Part shown: positions 23,019-33,399 of the stretch, in pieces
How positions within the stretch are numbered: position 1 is the stretch's first letter
Layout of the letters: every line of letters begins with the position of its first letter
Assembly (NCBI GenBank): GCA_944548615.1
Contig: OX155971.1
Location: 24,960,877 to 25,024,876, forward strand
Length of the DNA stretch: 64,000 bases
Direction: 5' to 3'
Source: Micropterix aruncella
Taxonomy: Eukaryota; Arthropoda; Insecta; Lepidoptera; Micropterigidae
The notes under the pieces: generated by a model
Seen by the model: the letters and a program-made list of their open reading frames with translations, nothing else
The model's database searches: none
Told to the model about the DNA's origin: nothing
Program-made: the position numbers and the translations under genes

Positions 23019-23300
23019 TTACCGCTAACGTCAGGTAGAGGCGTGCAAGCGACATCGAATCTGTGACCAGACTGAAGGATTGAGTAATCCGTCCAAATCT
23101 GGTAGTAAGGGCGCTAGAACTGCCTGCTGGTTCCTCAATGCCTCGCGGTAAGGTGTCGAACTAGTACGGACAGTTGGCGTGGTTCGACGGTGAATTGTAT
23201 TTGTCCACAAAATACTTGCGTTCACACAATGGGAGACAGAATGGCAAGTGTCGTTACAACTCCCAAGGGTGGCAGGTTCGCCTGTATCAATCCACACCCC
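23019..23300 (+). mobile_element. SINE-like family, right half of the split copy
   Basis: Continues from TTACCGCT (23019-23026) with 'aggtagaggcgtgcaagcga', 'gagtaatccgtccaaatctgg', 'gtagtaagggcgc', 'cctcgcggtaaggtgt' and 'atgggagacagaatgg', in the order of the family's 3' half. It is diverged and lacks a clean 3' end. Confidence 0.7.
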
Positions 23301-23654
23301 TCAATGGTAGGACCACAGAACAAAGAAAATACGCAAGCAGCTTCCCTAATGGAAGCGGTGAAAGATAGAGAAATTGTGGCATAGCCTATGGGCAGTTGCC
23401 CTACGTCAAGATCGCTAAGCTACGTAGCTTTTGTTAGTAGATTTCGACAGTGCCTACCTGTCAAGGGAGATAGCGAGTATTCAATAATAACGGTGTCCTA
23501 AAATCAAAGCGGCAAGAAGAGTACATTGTCATAAAAAGTAATCATAAAGATAATCGAATAGTAATAAAAATAATGTAATATAAATCATATAATATCATAC
23601 TTAATCAATTATAAAAAAATTAAAGTTATTAAAAAAATAAAAGCAGGGTAATAC
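23301..23654. other. no gene seen
   Basis: Unique-looking sequence, then an AT-rich run (23520-23650). No ORF or repeat unit can be supported. Confidence 0.35.
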
Positions 23655-24895
23655 CATCTTCAAGCAGCCACTTCTTTAAATATTTTTTGTAGACTTGCCG
23701 AGTGTGTGTCTCTTTTAGATGAGTCGGGAGGATGTTATACAATATTGGCCCAATGAATGAGAAATTTCTTTGCCCAAAAGTTGTTCTCATAAATGGGACG
23801 TTTATAAAATCTCCAGCTGCTCTCCTGGTTGCTAATGTTGGTTTTTCCTATGGTTGTATGGTTTTCGTACGTAGACGAATTAAAATATTTTTAGCATACA
23901 ATAATCTAAGGCTTAAAACATTGAACTCTATGGCGGCTATCACTATGGCGACACCGCCTTCCTCGATCTGACAGAAGAGCTGGCCACCAAGGTGGAAAGG
24001 CTACAGAACGTCTGTATCCGCTTCATTTTTGGTCTCAGAAAATATGACCATATCACGGAATATCGAAGAAGACTGCAGTGGCCTACCACCAGGGAGACGA
24101 GACAGGTTAGAACTCTCTGCCTCTTATATAGAATCCTCGCGAATGGCGTGCCGCTTTATCTTACCGATAGGTTCACCGCGCTATCGGCGCACGGCCGTCC
24201 CCTGAGATCAGAGGGCAATAACCTGTTATCCATCCCTGGTCATAGCAGCGACTTTTTTTCGTACTCCTTCTCCGTGGAAGCTGCACGACTCTGGAATGCT
24301 TTACCGAATAATATTATAACAGCCCCCAGCATTTCCTCGTTCAAGGCCAGGCTCAAGGAGCATATAATCCTAAAACCATAAACCAGCCAACCCTCCTCTT
24401 CCCCCTCCTTTTCGGTTCCTTTTCCTTCCCTCCTCTCCTTCCTTTTCTCTGCCTCTTTATTTAATTTTAGTAATTTGTTTTCCTTTTTTATATATCTTTT
24501 TCTTTTTCATTTTCTGTCTGTTTCTTTTTTTTCTAATCACTTTAATTTTTAGTATTCTTTTGTGTAGCCAACGTAACAAATTATATTATAAACTTAAGCT
24601 ATAGGTTAGCTGATAGACATTGCCGCAAGGCAATAAGCTCGCCTTCTTTATTTTGAAATAAAGAGTTTTTTTATTATTATTATTTTTATTATTAACTCTT
24701 TAAATAATAAAGTACTAGGAAATCTAAACGATTTTCTAAGTATGGTTTTTATAACACTCTTTTGTGGAACATAAAGTGGTTTCAGAATGGTTTTAGCACA
24801 GCCATCCCAAGCTATAATACCATAATATATTATTATTTCTGTTTCACAGATAGTGAAGTAAGTCATCTTGAACGTTCTTGGCTCCAAAACGTTTC
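23655..24895 (-). mobile_element. decayed LINE tail (minus) split by another LINE
   Basis: Minus-strand coding pieces on both sides of 23930-24694 join into one polymerase tail: IIYYGIIAWDGCAKTILKPL and LRKSFRFPSTLLFKE on the right (24695-24880), then FNVLSLRLLYAKNILIRLRT, stop, GQRNFSFIGPILYNILPTHL and KKYLKKWLLEDG on the left (23660-23929). The reading frame continues across the insertion site at the duplicated AACTCT. It has several in-frame stops. Confidence 0.8.
23924..24700 (+). mobile_element. 5'-truncated LINE inserted into the minus-strand LINE
   Basis: AACTCT repeats at 23924-23929 and 24695-24700. The insert begins in the polymerase tail (YGDTAFLDLTEELATKVE, then RLQNVCIRFIFGLRKYDHIT, FFSYSFSVEAARLWNALPNN, ISSFKARLKEHIILK and stop near 24379). 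The 3' UTR is C/T-rich, carries the hairpin 'gacattgccgcaaggcaata' (about 24619-24638), AATAAA near 24657 and a (TTATTA)n tail. The coding region 23992-24381 is open, so this copy is fairly young. Confidence 0.85.
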
Positions 24896-25229
24896 TTAAC
24901 TATCGAAAAATAAAACCTAGCTGACGCACCTTGTTTGACGCACAAATGTTCAATAAAAATCGGTAATAAAAATAATTATAAATACAATAGTTCACTTTCT
25001 GTAGTTGTATCTTTATTATTTTTAATATGTTTACTTGTTTTAAAAATTTTATTGTAAAATACATTAAACAGTATCGGTTTATTTCTACACGACTGCCCTA
25101 AAAAAAGTGCATGATGCTGGCTGAATGCGCCACTCTGACGTCAGCTGTCAGCAATCGAACCGGAACCGTCGATAGCGCTGTGCGCAATTCATTTTGTGTT
25201 CTGTTCACTCGCATGCCGCTATAAATGTA
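24896..25229. other. no gene; reversed fragment of the 6930/60250 repeat
   Basis: 24960-25012 is the reverse complement of the 'acagaaagtgaactattgta' / 'taattatttttattgcgg' block at 6942-6985. The rest is AT-rich with no ORF of note. Confidence 0.45.
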
Positions 25230-25914
25230 TTGTACAAGTATTGAGGGAGTTAATGGGCCCTGGGCAGTTGAGCCATTATGACCCATCTGTGAGGGTCGGC
25301 CGAACTCACAGGTCAACACCAATCCGGCAGCCTCCAAGCAGAAGTGGGAGCGCGGGTAGGATTCTGTGTCTGCGGCCCAGTTCCACTGGGAATCGTCCTT
25401 CGGGCGCTCTTGGTCGGTTTGCGCACTGTACGGCGTTAGCCAATCGACTGTGCGTTCCGGCAGATATCCGGGGGAGTCTGTAAACGGAATTGTTTCCTAT
25501 AGAGCGGGGGCGGTTGTTTACCTTATGGCAGCAGCTCTTGAAACGACTATTCGGCTACCCGATACCGGGAGAACCGCCAGGCAAAGTACGCCGTCGTCCG
25601 CGATTGAATCGATTGACACGGAATAACCGCTACACAAAGGAGAGAACCGCGCAAGCGACCTCGAACTCATAACCACCAGGGAGGCCAGAGCAATCTGTTT
25701 GTAACTGGAAGTAAGGGCGCGAGGGTCGGCTCGCTGGTTGAAAACCCGGTAAGGTGTTGGCTTCTTTTGGGCGAGTGGCGTAACTAGACAAAGGACTAAT
25801 TTCATCCCAAGTTTTCTACGCTCACCTCATGGAAAACAGAACGATCAAATATCGTCAAAACTTCCTGAGGTGACAAGTTCGCCCGTTGTGGTTGACAGCT
25901 TCAGTTGTACAAGT
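25230..25914 (+). mobile_element. SINE-like family, full-length copy with 10-bp TSD
   Basis: TTGTACAAGT at 25230-25239 and 25905-25914 brackets 665 bp running from 'gggagttaatgggccc' to 'gttgacagcttcag'. A-box candidate around 'gggcagttgagcc', B-box candidate 'aggtcaacacc'. Many single-base differences from the copy at 32210-32900 mark it as older, while its TSD is still perfect. Confidence 0.9.
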
Positions 25915-26194
25915 TTTCAATTAATTATGTAACCACCGGAACTAGACTTTTTTACACTATTACATTATCCTAGAATTTGGACCAGAGATATTACTAAAAG
26001 GTCATCCAAGAAGACTAATCCTCAAGTCACATTGTATTGGGGATATTACCAGTGTAGTAAATTAAAATGATATGAATATACGTAGAATAATATCAAATAG
26101 GTAGGTATAAAACAATCAAATAATTGAATGTTCCTTATAAGAAATCTATATATTATACATATATAAACATGGATGTCGGTATACCTGTCCGATC
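25915..26194. other. no gene seen
   Basis: AT-rich, non-coding, without repeats recognised elsewhere in the window. Confidence 0.35.
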
Positions 26195-26755
26195 GAGCTT
26201 AATAGACTTCGATACCGTTTGACCGATCACCATGAAAGTTGGCACATATATGTATTTTTTAATTTAGAAAGTTTTCGCTTGTTGTAACTTACCACTAGAT
26301 AGCGCTGCAGCACATAAACTACTATACCGCTCAACCGGTCGAAATGAAACTTGGTGTCCATAGACATTTGAGCACGCATAATATTTTCGCGCTATTAACT
26401 TTTATGTAACTCGCAACCAGATGGTGCTGCAGCACATCAACTTCTATACCACTCAACCGATCGCCATGAAATTTGGTATATATAGACATTTGAGCGCGAA
26501 TAATATTTTTTCCGCACTATTAACTTTATCATAACTCGCCACCAGATGGCGCTGCAGCCAACTTCTTTACTGTTCAACCAATCGTCGTGGAATTGGTAGA
26601 CACGGGTTTTTGAGCACGGATAATATTTACGCCCTAATTTTTCCACGTTGTTGTAACTTTCCACTAGATAGCACAGCAGTAGGTCAACTTTTATACCGTA
26701 CAACTGATCGACATGAAAATTTTATAAATTTGGAAGCGGTAGGAACGGCGATTAA
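26195..26755 (+). repeat. tandem repeat, about 120-bp unit, about 4.5 copies
   Basis: Units share 'ctataccgctcaaccggtcg', 'atgaaatttggta', 'tagacatttgagcacg', 'gcgctattaacttt', and 'accagatggcgctgcagcac' (about 26206, 26320, 26443, 26562, 26690). A G-rich segment follows (26765-26815) and then 'acccgagcatcgccgggtaa' (26818-26837), a hairpin ending common to insect repeats of this type. Confidence 0.8.
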
Positions 26756-27194
26756 CATTGACTATTTAGGGGGAAGGGGAGGGGGATAGGAGGAGCGGGA
26801 GGGGGAAGGAAACAGATACCCGAGCATCGCCGGGTAACATTCTACTAGTATTCTATATAATCCGTCTTTGGAATGCTTAGAAATAGAAATAGAAATAGAT
26901 ATATATTTATTTCCGAAATTGTGGTGGTACATTTACGGTGATAATGCGTAAAATTATGTCTCTCACAATTACCAGTTACTATAATAGATTATCCAATTTA
27001 CGTATCTGCTAATTTTGTAATTTCTTATTAAAAAATGTAATTATTTCACTGGTTTGCCTATACTATCTAAATCAAATCAATAATAATTCGTAATGTTCAT
27101 TGAATGGCCTGAATTACAATTTTAAAAAGAAATATAATATGAAAAAATCTAAACAGACCTGTGTAAAACCTCGTGAGAACAGCGCCGAATATAG
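26756..27194. other. no gene seen
   Basis: The G-rich end of the preceding repeat, then AT-rich DNA with an (AGAAAT)n patch at about 26880-26905. Confidence 0.35.
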
Positions 27195-27375
27195 CATGCT
27201 TCAAAAACTCAGAGATCATTCATAATCTTTCATATTAATCTCCCTTCCTTTGAGGTTGTATAGGCTTTTGTTAATTTTGGTGTGGCCCATTCTGCATCCA
27301 GAACAATTAAATATAGGTTTTTTGTATCTTTCAATACTTTTTTGGCAATTGTCAATTTAAAGGGTAATTTAATAT
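27195..27375. repeat. dispersed repeat, second copy at 35607-35768
   Basis: 'ctcagagatcatt', 'atctcccttcctttgaggtt', 'ttttgttaattttggtgtgg', 'ttttttgtatctttcaatac' and 'ggcaattgtcaat' occur in the same order at 35607-35768. Non-coding; class unknown. Confidence 0.6.
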
Positions 27376-27399
27376 CTTTTCCCAAAAAATTAACTTGTA

Positions 27400-27490
27400 T
27401 ATTAGTTTCGTATTCATATATAAATATAGATTAGCTCTATAGCATTGCCTGTAGGCATTTCCCACAAATAAAGCGTTTATTATTTTTTTT
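27400..27490 (+). mobile_element. LINE 3'-end remnant
   Basis: 'agattagctctatagcattg', 'cctgtaggcattt' and 'caaataaagcgtttattatt' correspond to the hairpin plus AATAAA end of the window's commonest LINE family. Confidence 0.55.
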
Positions 27491-28830
27491 TAAATAAATT
27501 TATGTCGTGTGACGTTATTATTTTGTCTGTTATTATTATGTCTCTTATTATGTTATTACATTGTCTGTTATTATGTTATTATTATGTCTGTTATGATTCG
27601 AAATTTGAAGCGACAGCAACATTAATTTTTTTTAAAATCTTGATAAAATCGTAATGTGATATAAAATTGAACACAGGAGGAGCCTCTACGAAGATTGTGC
27701 TCATTTTCGGCTATCTATTCTGCGACAATCAGGCGTCCCTGGAAACAAAGGACACTGTGACAAGATGCTGAGCCAATCTTGTTCGCTGAGGCAACCCAGC
27801 GAATCCATCACACGACTGTGGAAAGCTGCAGAATGAAGACCACCTCCTATCTTTCCGCAGCTGTCAACACCTATCACACACCAGGATCTACAACAGACGA
27901 ACAACAAACCATCCAGGCTAAATTTTATTTTATTTTTTTATTTATTTAAGGTAAAGCACAAGATATAATTTCCTGCAGCATTACAAAAAAATGTGTTTGG
28001 ACCAGTAGCGAAAAATAGAGCACACTGCAGCATCTTGGTCACTACGTCAACACCGCCTAACTAGACCTAGGCCTGTACTAAGGCAGGTGTACCAGGAAAT
28101 ATTTTTTCTGTCGACACAAAAAAATATAAAAAATTCTAAATTTTGTTAAAAAAAAAAAACAAATTAAAATATCGTCAAGAAGTATTTGAAATTATAATCA
28201 TAAAATTATCGAGTGAATAAATAAAAATCATAATAATAGTAAATAGATAGATGATACCTACTCAGTAAAATGAAATAAAAGTTTAAAAATAAAAATCATA
28301 CTAGACGGTCAAATAATTTGTGGCTCTTTTCACGACCTTCATTTATTAGCCGCATATGGCTCTGCTTCTTAAAGGAATCTTTAGTCTGAAATGTTTTAAT
28401 TTAATCTTTTAATAGGTTATACGTCCTGGGGCCCAATTTTAGGAGACGTGATTTAACCTGGCCAGGACACGTTAACGAACTATTATGTCCACGATTCCAC
28501 ATTTCAATATCCTTGATTACATAGTTATCAACATTCGCTATATTCTGTCATTATCGATTTAATCACTCTATCACTTAAAAGCATAAAGTTATTTTTAGAA
28601 ACGAATGTTATCATAAGAAGCTAAAGTGGTTAGTTCCGCAACGAAAAACAAAAAGAGGATTGCTGAATATATTTAATATTTTTCTAAAATTAAATATTAA
28701 ATTTAGGTTATAGCTAATACTGACGAATTATATAAACATAGTTCCACCGTTCACCTACCAGAAGTGTGATAAATATATATGATGGGCCCGATTTTTTGGT
28801 CGGTGAATTTCATGGCAGCTCCGTTTGTAT
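27491..28830. other. no gene seen
   Basis: TTATTATGTC-type low complexity at 27515-27600, a G+C-richer stretch 27660-27920 whose minus frame (27701-27907) has no recognised domain, then a T-rich (TTTATT)n start at 27925-27950 that looks like the reversed tail of an unidentified retroposon. 28100-28830 is AT-rich. Confidence 0.4.
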
Positions 28831-28836
28831 TTTATT
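28831..28836 (-). promoter_or_regulatory. candidate poly(A) signal of the transporter gene
   Basis: TTTATT on the plus strand, AATAAA on the minus strand, 14 bp beyond the transporter stop codon (28850-28852). The short spacing is unusual but possible. Confidence 0.4.
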
Positions 28837-28849
28837 TAATTAAACAATA

Positions 28850-30229
28850 TCAATTTTTATGTTTTGATTTGGATTCGAACATTTTCTGTATATCGATGAA
28901 TGTCTTATTCTTTGTCTCCGGCAACAACAATGCTATTATGACTACAGATAAAAATGATGAGAGTGAGAAAATGTAGAATGAAAAGTAGCTACCGATGCCT
29001 TCGTCGAAGACTTGAAACATTTTAGTAATTGTAAATGCTAGGATAGACTCAAACAACGAGCTCAAAGACATGCACCAAATTTTGGTGTTGATTGGGAATA
29101 TTTCGCTAATCAGAATGTAGGGGATGGATGACAGGCCCAGAGCTACGAACATCTTGAAACCGAACAGGCCGAGAATCGCGATCCAAGCGAAGTCTTTATT
29201 GAGAGTGCTATTCGCGTATAGAAGTAAATATGTGGCTATGAGGCCATTGCAAATTGATACGCCAATAAGAGAGAGTAAGAGGAGTTTTTTCCTACCGACT
29301 CGATCAATTATGAACATACAGACAACAGTAAAAAAAGCCGTGAAAATATTGAGTATGACCACTGCGTTCGAAGGGTCGATTGGCGAATTTATCTGCCTGA
29401 ATATGTTCTCTGTATAAGTAACGACTACGACCAATCCGGAGAATTGCTTCGCGAAGACCAGTACCACAGTTATTATAAGTTGTTTTCTGTATTTCTTGGA
29501 ACATATAGCTCGCATGGTATCCAAGAAGCTTAGTTTCTCTATTTTCGTGTAGTCTCGTATGCTCTCAATTTCTTTTTCTAGCGGTTTCGTGGTTTTTTGT
29601 CCGCGCAGCCACATCAGCGAAGTCGACGCCCTCTCTTCCATGTTTTTTAATGTTAAATAATATGGCGACTCCGGCATCCACGCAAAAGTCAACAGAAATA
29701 ACACTGAAGGTATCATTGACAGAGAGTTTAGCGCTCAAAACGATACTCTTGGACCTACGATCGATTCAAATATGACACCAGCACTCAAAAAAAGTACCAT
29801 CAGAACTCCCAGAAAACCTCTTCTATTATTTTCAGCAGTCTCTCCTATGTAAATCGATGTAAAAGTCATCGAAATACCGAACCCTAAACCTGCGATTAAT
29901 TTTGATATATACAGGGATGTTAAACTTTGCCAAGAGATGATGAAAATCCAGCTTAAACCAAAGAGTATTCCTGATATAAGTAAAGGCGGTTTACGCCCTA
30001 TTCTATCCAACAAAAAAGCACAAGCCAATGGCACAAACGAAGACGTCGCTGTAATCATCGTTGCCATCCAAGCGAATTCATTGTAGGTCATCTTGATGGG
30101 CGAATCTTCGCTTAGCAGCAAAGTCATCGATGGAGACGTCCATCCAAGCACTGTTCCAGCACTCATTTTTCCGAAACCCGCCGAAATTGCGGAGACATAC
30201 TGAGGCCATGCTTTGTTCTTCAATTCCAT
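28850..30229 (-). pseudogene. facilitated trehalose/sugar transporter (Tret1-like MFS), one in-frame TGA
   Basis: A 12-helix major facilitator moving trehalose or hexoses across the plasma membrane. From the ATG at 30229 (MELKNKAWPQYVSAISAGFG) the frame runs 459 codons, the family's usual length, without introns. Motifs in order: AGTVLGWTSPSM, DRIGRKPPLLISGI, IYIGETAENNRRGFLG, PESPYYLTLK, KQFSGLVVVVTYTENIF, IDRVGRKKLLLLS, LISEIFPINTK and a C-terminal PETKNKTF. The only break is TGA at 29735-29737 (codon 165), in the loop after VGPRVSF; the frame continues with ALNSLSM. Arginine is common at that position in relatives and CGA to TGA is a one-step CpG change, so I infer a young pseudogene, a null allele or an assembly error. 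The longer frame to 30256 begins with GTG and is preceded by a possible splice acceptor, so an upstream exon cannot be excluded. Confidence 0.85.
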
Positions 30230-30256
30230 CGTTATTGCATCAGCACAACTTCCCAC

Positions 30257-31370
30257 TGATAATTTTACGAAATAACTAATTGAATACGATCAATATTGAT
30301 CCACTTATGATTATCTCTTTTTTTTGCTTCAAACAAGTTGTTGAGTATAGATAGCATTCAATTCTAAAGTTCAGTAAATGGCTATGGAAATAAATGCAGA
30401 GATGTCGTTCATCCATAAATTCCAAAGCCATAGGTTTTCATTAAACATTTTTTTAAATAATGAGCCAAATATTAACTACAATGCTCGGTACATTTATTGT
30501 AATATTTTTAAAACTCGTTATCGCTTGGTGAAATCCGGTTCAAAGGAATAAATGATGGAACAAGAGCAAACTAAGAAAAATATTTTTTTATGATGCGTCA
30601 AACATAAACTAAATCATTCGAGTAGAAAAATAAGTTGTACTGAGAAAGATTTTTTTTATTAAGTATGAAGGTAATTTAGGTAGGAAAATTTTACTTCTAA
30701 AATATTCATATATTTTTACATTCCCTGCAGAGGAAAACTGTGAGCTGAAGTTTTTTTTTCTAGGTGAAGACGGATATTACGCCTAGACTCTTTCATTACG
30801 CCGAAATTTTACAATCTTATCAATATGGAAATAAAAATGAATTTGACATTTATGGAATTCAAAAATAAATTAAGAAATGGTTATCGAATCATGACAGACT
30901 AACCATACATCAAATGTTAGAAATAATAGTTTAATAAAACTTAGGTGCACAAATTATTACCATATTTTAAAACATGTATGTTGAGTATATTTTATTATTG
31001 GACTAACTACCAAAAATTATTTGACTTTGTTATATTATTTTATTATATTTGCAATGTATTGTTCTTTCTTTTACTAGGTATTTTTATGTTAAATTCTATA
31101 TTACTTAACATTATATTAAAAATTAATGACTGTTTCTTTCTTTTCTCACGTATTACTTTATTTATGTTATTTAATCAAATTTTATGCTATATTTATTGCC
31201 GATTATATAATGGAATGCATTTTATTTATTATATTATCTTTTGATATTTTTTATTATTATTATTATTATTTTTTGAAAGATAACATTTTATGGCAATTTA
31301 GTGTTATTAGCTTTTTACTAAAACTTATACATAATTTATTGTAATATTAAAGCCCTGTCTAACCTAGAAC
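30257..31370. other. no gene seen; upstream of the transporter
   Basis: AT-rich. The open frames at 30945-31344 translate into phenylalanine/leucine-rich low complexity and are chance. No promoter element can be pinned down. Confidence 0.4.
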
Positions 31371-31372
31371 GG

Positions 31373-31450
31373 GCTGACAGAATCAAATAAGCAAAAGGTT
31401 GACAGAATCAAATGAGCAAAAGGTGACAGAATCAAATAAGCAAAAGGTTA
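31373..31450 (+). repeat. minisatellite, about 26-bp unit, three copies
   Basis: 'tgacagaatcaaataagcaa' plus 'aaggt' occurs three times in a row (31374, 31400, 31425) with one A/G difference. Confidence 0.85.
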
Positions 31451-31624
31451 AGGTTTTGCCATTCGGTTCCTGTTATTTTTGTAAGAAAATCAATGTTTTA
31501 TAGTAATTAATTCTTAAATAAATAAATAAATAAATATGGTGTCTGTCGGCAGCTGTTATACTTTCAATAAAAATTAAAAATTAAGTATTTATAAATGCAG
31601 TAATGTATTTATCACAAGAAAGAT

Positions 31625-33245
31625 GGACATTGCGGTTTTTTTTTATAAGACCACTCAAATGGCGTCCATTTTGCTGCATACATTTTTGTAATCTGGATCT
31701 CATGTTGTTGAAAAGTCGATTGTAAAAATCTGTACTGATAGCTGCGATTTCGCTTAGGATAGTTTTTGGTAGAGCTGTTATTGCTGTTGGGGAATCGCTA
31801 TAACCGTGAGATTTAAGGTATCTTCAAAGGAAAAAATCACACGGGCTTAAATCTGGCGATCTGAGGGGCCAGTCAATGTCACCAAAGTGGCTTATCAATT
31901 TTCGAGGGAAAATCTGCCTCACTTTCGCTATTCAGACCCTAGCGGTGTGGTCCGTTGCTCCATCCTGCTGAATATGGGTCCTATTATTATAGCCAGAATG
32001 CCGATGTAGCTCCAAAGTAAAAAAGTTTTTCAACAAGTTTTTCAGCAGCTCTGAAGTTACGGTTTCACGATTGGAAAAAAATATGGCCTAATTATGCTAT
32101 TGCCAGCAATGGCGCATTAAACAATCGTATTTTTGCTATGCAAGGGTTTTTGAGCCATTTCTTTTAGGTTGCTCTCGCTCCAATAGCGCATATTCTGCTT
32201 GTTGATGTACCCGGGAGTTAATGGACCCTTGCTGAGTTGGCCACGAAGACCCATTCTGTTCAAGGTTGGTCACACTCACGGGTCAACACCTATCTGACGG
32301 CCTCTACGCATGAAGTGCGAGCCTGGGTAGGACTCTGGCCTTATGGTTAGTTCCCCCTGGGAATTAACCTTCTGGCGCTCCTGGACGGTGTTTGCGAACC
32401 GTGCGGCGTAAGCCAATCGACTGTGCACTCTGACTAACAGTCGGGGGAGTCTGGAAGCAATACTGTTTCCTATAGAGCGGGGGTGGTTGCGGACCTTACG
32501 GCGCCTGCACTTGAAACGACCATCGGCTACCCAATCCTGGGTGAACAGCCGGGCAAAGGACGCTGTGGTCCGCGATAGATTCGGTAAACACCGTTTCACC
32601 GCTTCGTAAGGGAGAGGACCGCGCAAGCGACCTCGAAGTCGTAACTAATCGAGAGACTGGAGTAATCTGGTCACAATTGGAAGGAAGGGCGTGAGTGTAG
32701 GCCCGCCGTTTAACACTCCTGGCTATCTCGCGGTTAAGGCGTTGGCCTCTTACGGGCTTGAGGCGTAGCTAGATAGTGGACTGTTTTGTCCTCAAGTCTT
32801 CTCAAGTCGTTCTATCTCCCTGCGCTCCAGGGAGATAGAACGACTAATCGTTAAAACTTTCTGAGGTGACGGGCTCGCCCGCTGTAGTCGACAACCCTAG
32901 TTGTTGATGTAGCCATCAAGGTGAAAATGTGCCTCGTCGTAAAAAAAATAATATTTAAACTCGTAGGTATAGTAAATCGTTCCAGAATGATTTTAACGTA
33001 ACTCTGCCTTCGTAGGTAGTACCCTATTTTTTCAATTCCTGGATGGTTTGCCAGCTAGTAAGGATGTAATTTATTTTTTTCTTCGTGTGATCTTTCGTAT
33101 AGATTTCCGTGGATTTGGCCAAATTTCCATTCTCACGCGATCTGCCTTTTCCGGATTAGAAACAAAAGTTGAAGGTCCAGGCCGAGACTCATTGCCGGCT
33201 GATGCTGTTTCTCTGAACTTTTTTAGCCATATCCATATTAACTGG
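31625..33245 (-). pseudogene. decayed mariner-like (IS630/Tc1 superfamily) transposase, split by a SINE-like insertion
   Basis: Minus-strand pieces in order: an HTH-region remnant (KKFRETASAGNESRPGPS, NPEKADRVRMEIWPNPRKSI, about 33080-33240), YDEAHFHLDGYIN up to 32911, then past the insertion KQNMRYWSESNLKEMAQKPL from 32198, CAIAGNSIIRPYFF, IQQDGATDHTARV, FPRKLISHFGDIDWPLRSPD, LSPCDFFL and the C-terminal NMRSRLQKCMQQNGRHLSGL ending near 31625. The catalytic Asp positions (DEAHF, QQDGA, RSPDLSP) are visible. Stops replace residues after FFL, HTARV and TIV. It is long dead. Terminal inverted repeats were not found. Confidence 0.85.
32199..32911 (+). mobile_element. SINE-like family, reference full-length copy with 11-bp TSD
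   Basis: TTGTTGATGTA at 32199-32209 and 32901-32911 flanks 691 bp. Removing the element restores the transposase motif between YIN and KQN, so the boundaries are exact. 5' end cccgggagttaatgg; A-box candidate TTGCTGAGTTGG at about 32228; B-box candidate GGGTCAACACC at about 32280; middle 'ctatagagcgggggtggttg'; three small hairpins near the 3' end (aacga-ctaa-tcgtt, acgggc-tc-gcccgc, and gtagtcgacaac). The 3' end is 'gtcgacaaccctag' without a poly(A) tail. A 30-bp duplication near 32795-32830 repeats the gttctatctccct / agggagatagaac palindrome. Confidence 0.93.
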
Positions 33246-33399
33246 TTGGACAGTCTATTCTTATTTTTTTGATATCGAAGTGCGAACAGAAACGGTGCCT
33301 CGCAACATTGATTGAACTATTGCTCGCAAAATAAGCCTCGACCGCAAAAGCGCGGTGCGCACCTGGCCATTGACTCATGGCGACTAAGTAACTTCTGTT

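Noticed and set aside
27701..27907. Plus-strand words resembling an RNase H motif (GVPGNKGH)
   Set aside because: Too short and without flanking RNase H motifs to support a LINE call.
32225..32292. Functional tRNA gene at the 5' end of the SINE-like copies
   Set aside because: A-box and B-box candidates are present, but no acceptor stem or anticodon arm could be folded by eye; a tRNA-derived promoter remains possible.
31625..33245. CRISPR, operon or phage-type organisation anywhere in the window
   Set aside because: No direct-repeat/spacer pattern, no bacterial gene spacing and no Shine-Dalgarno context; gene types are all eukaryotic.
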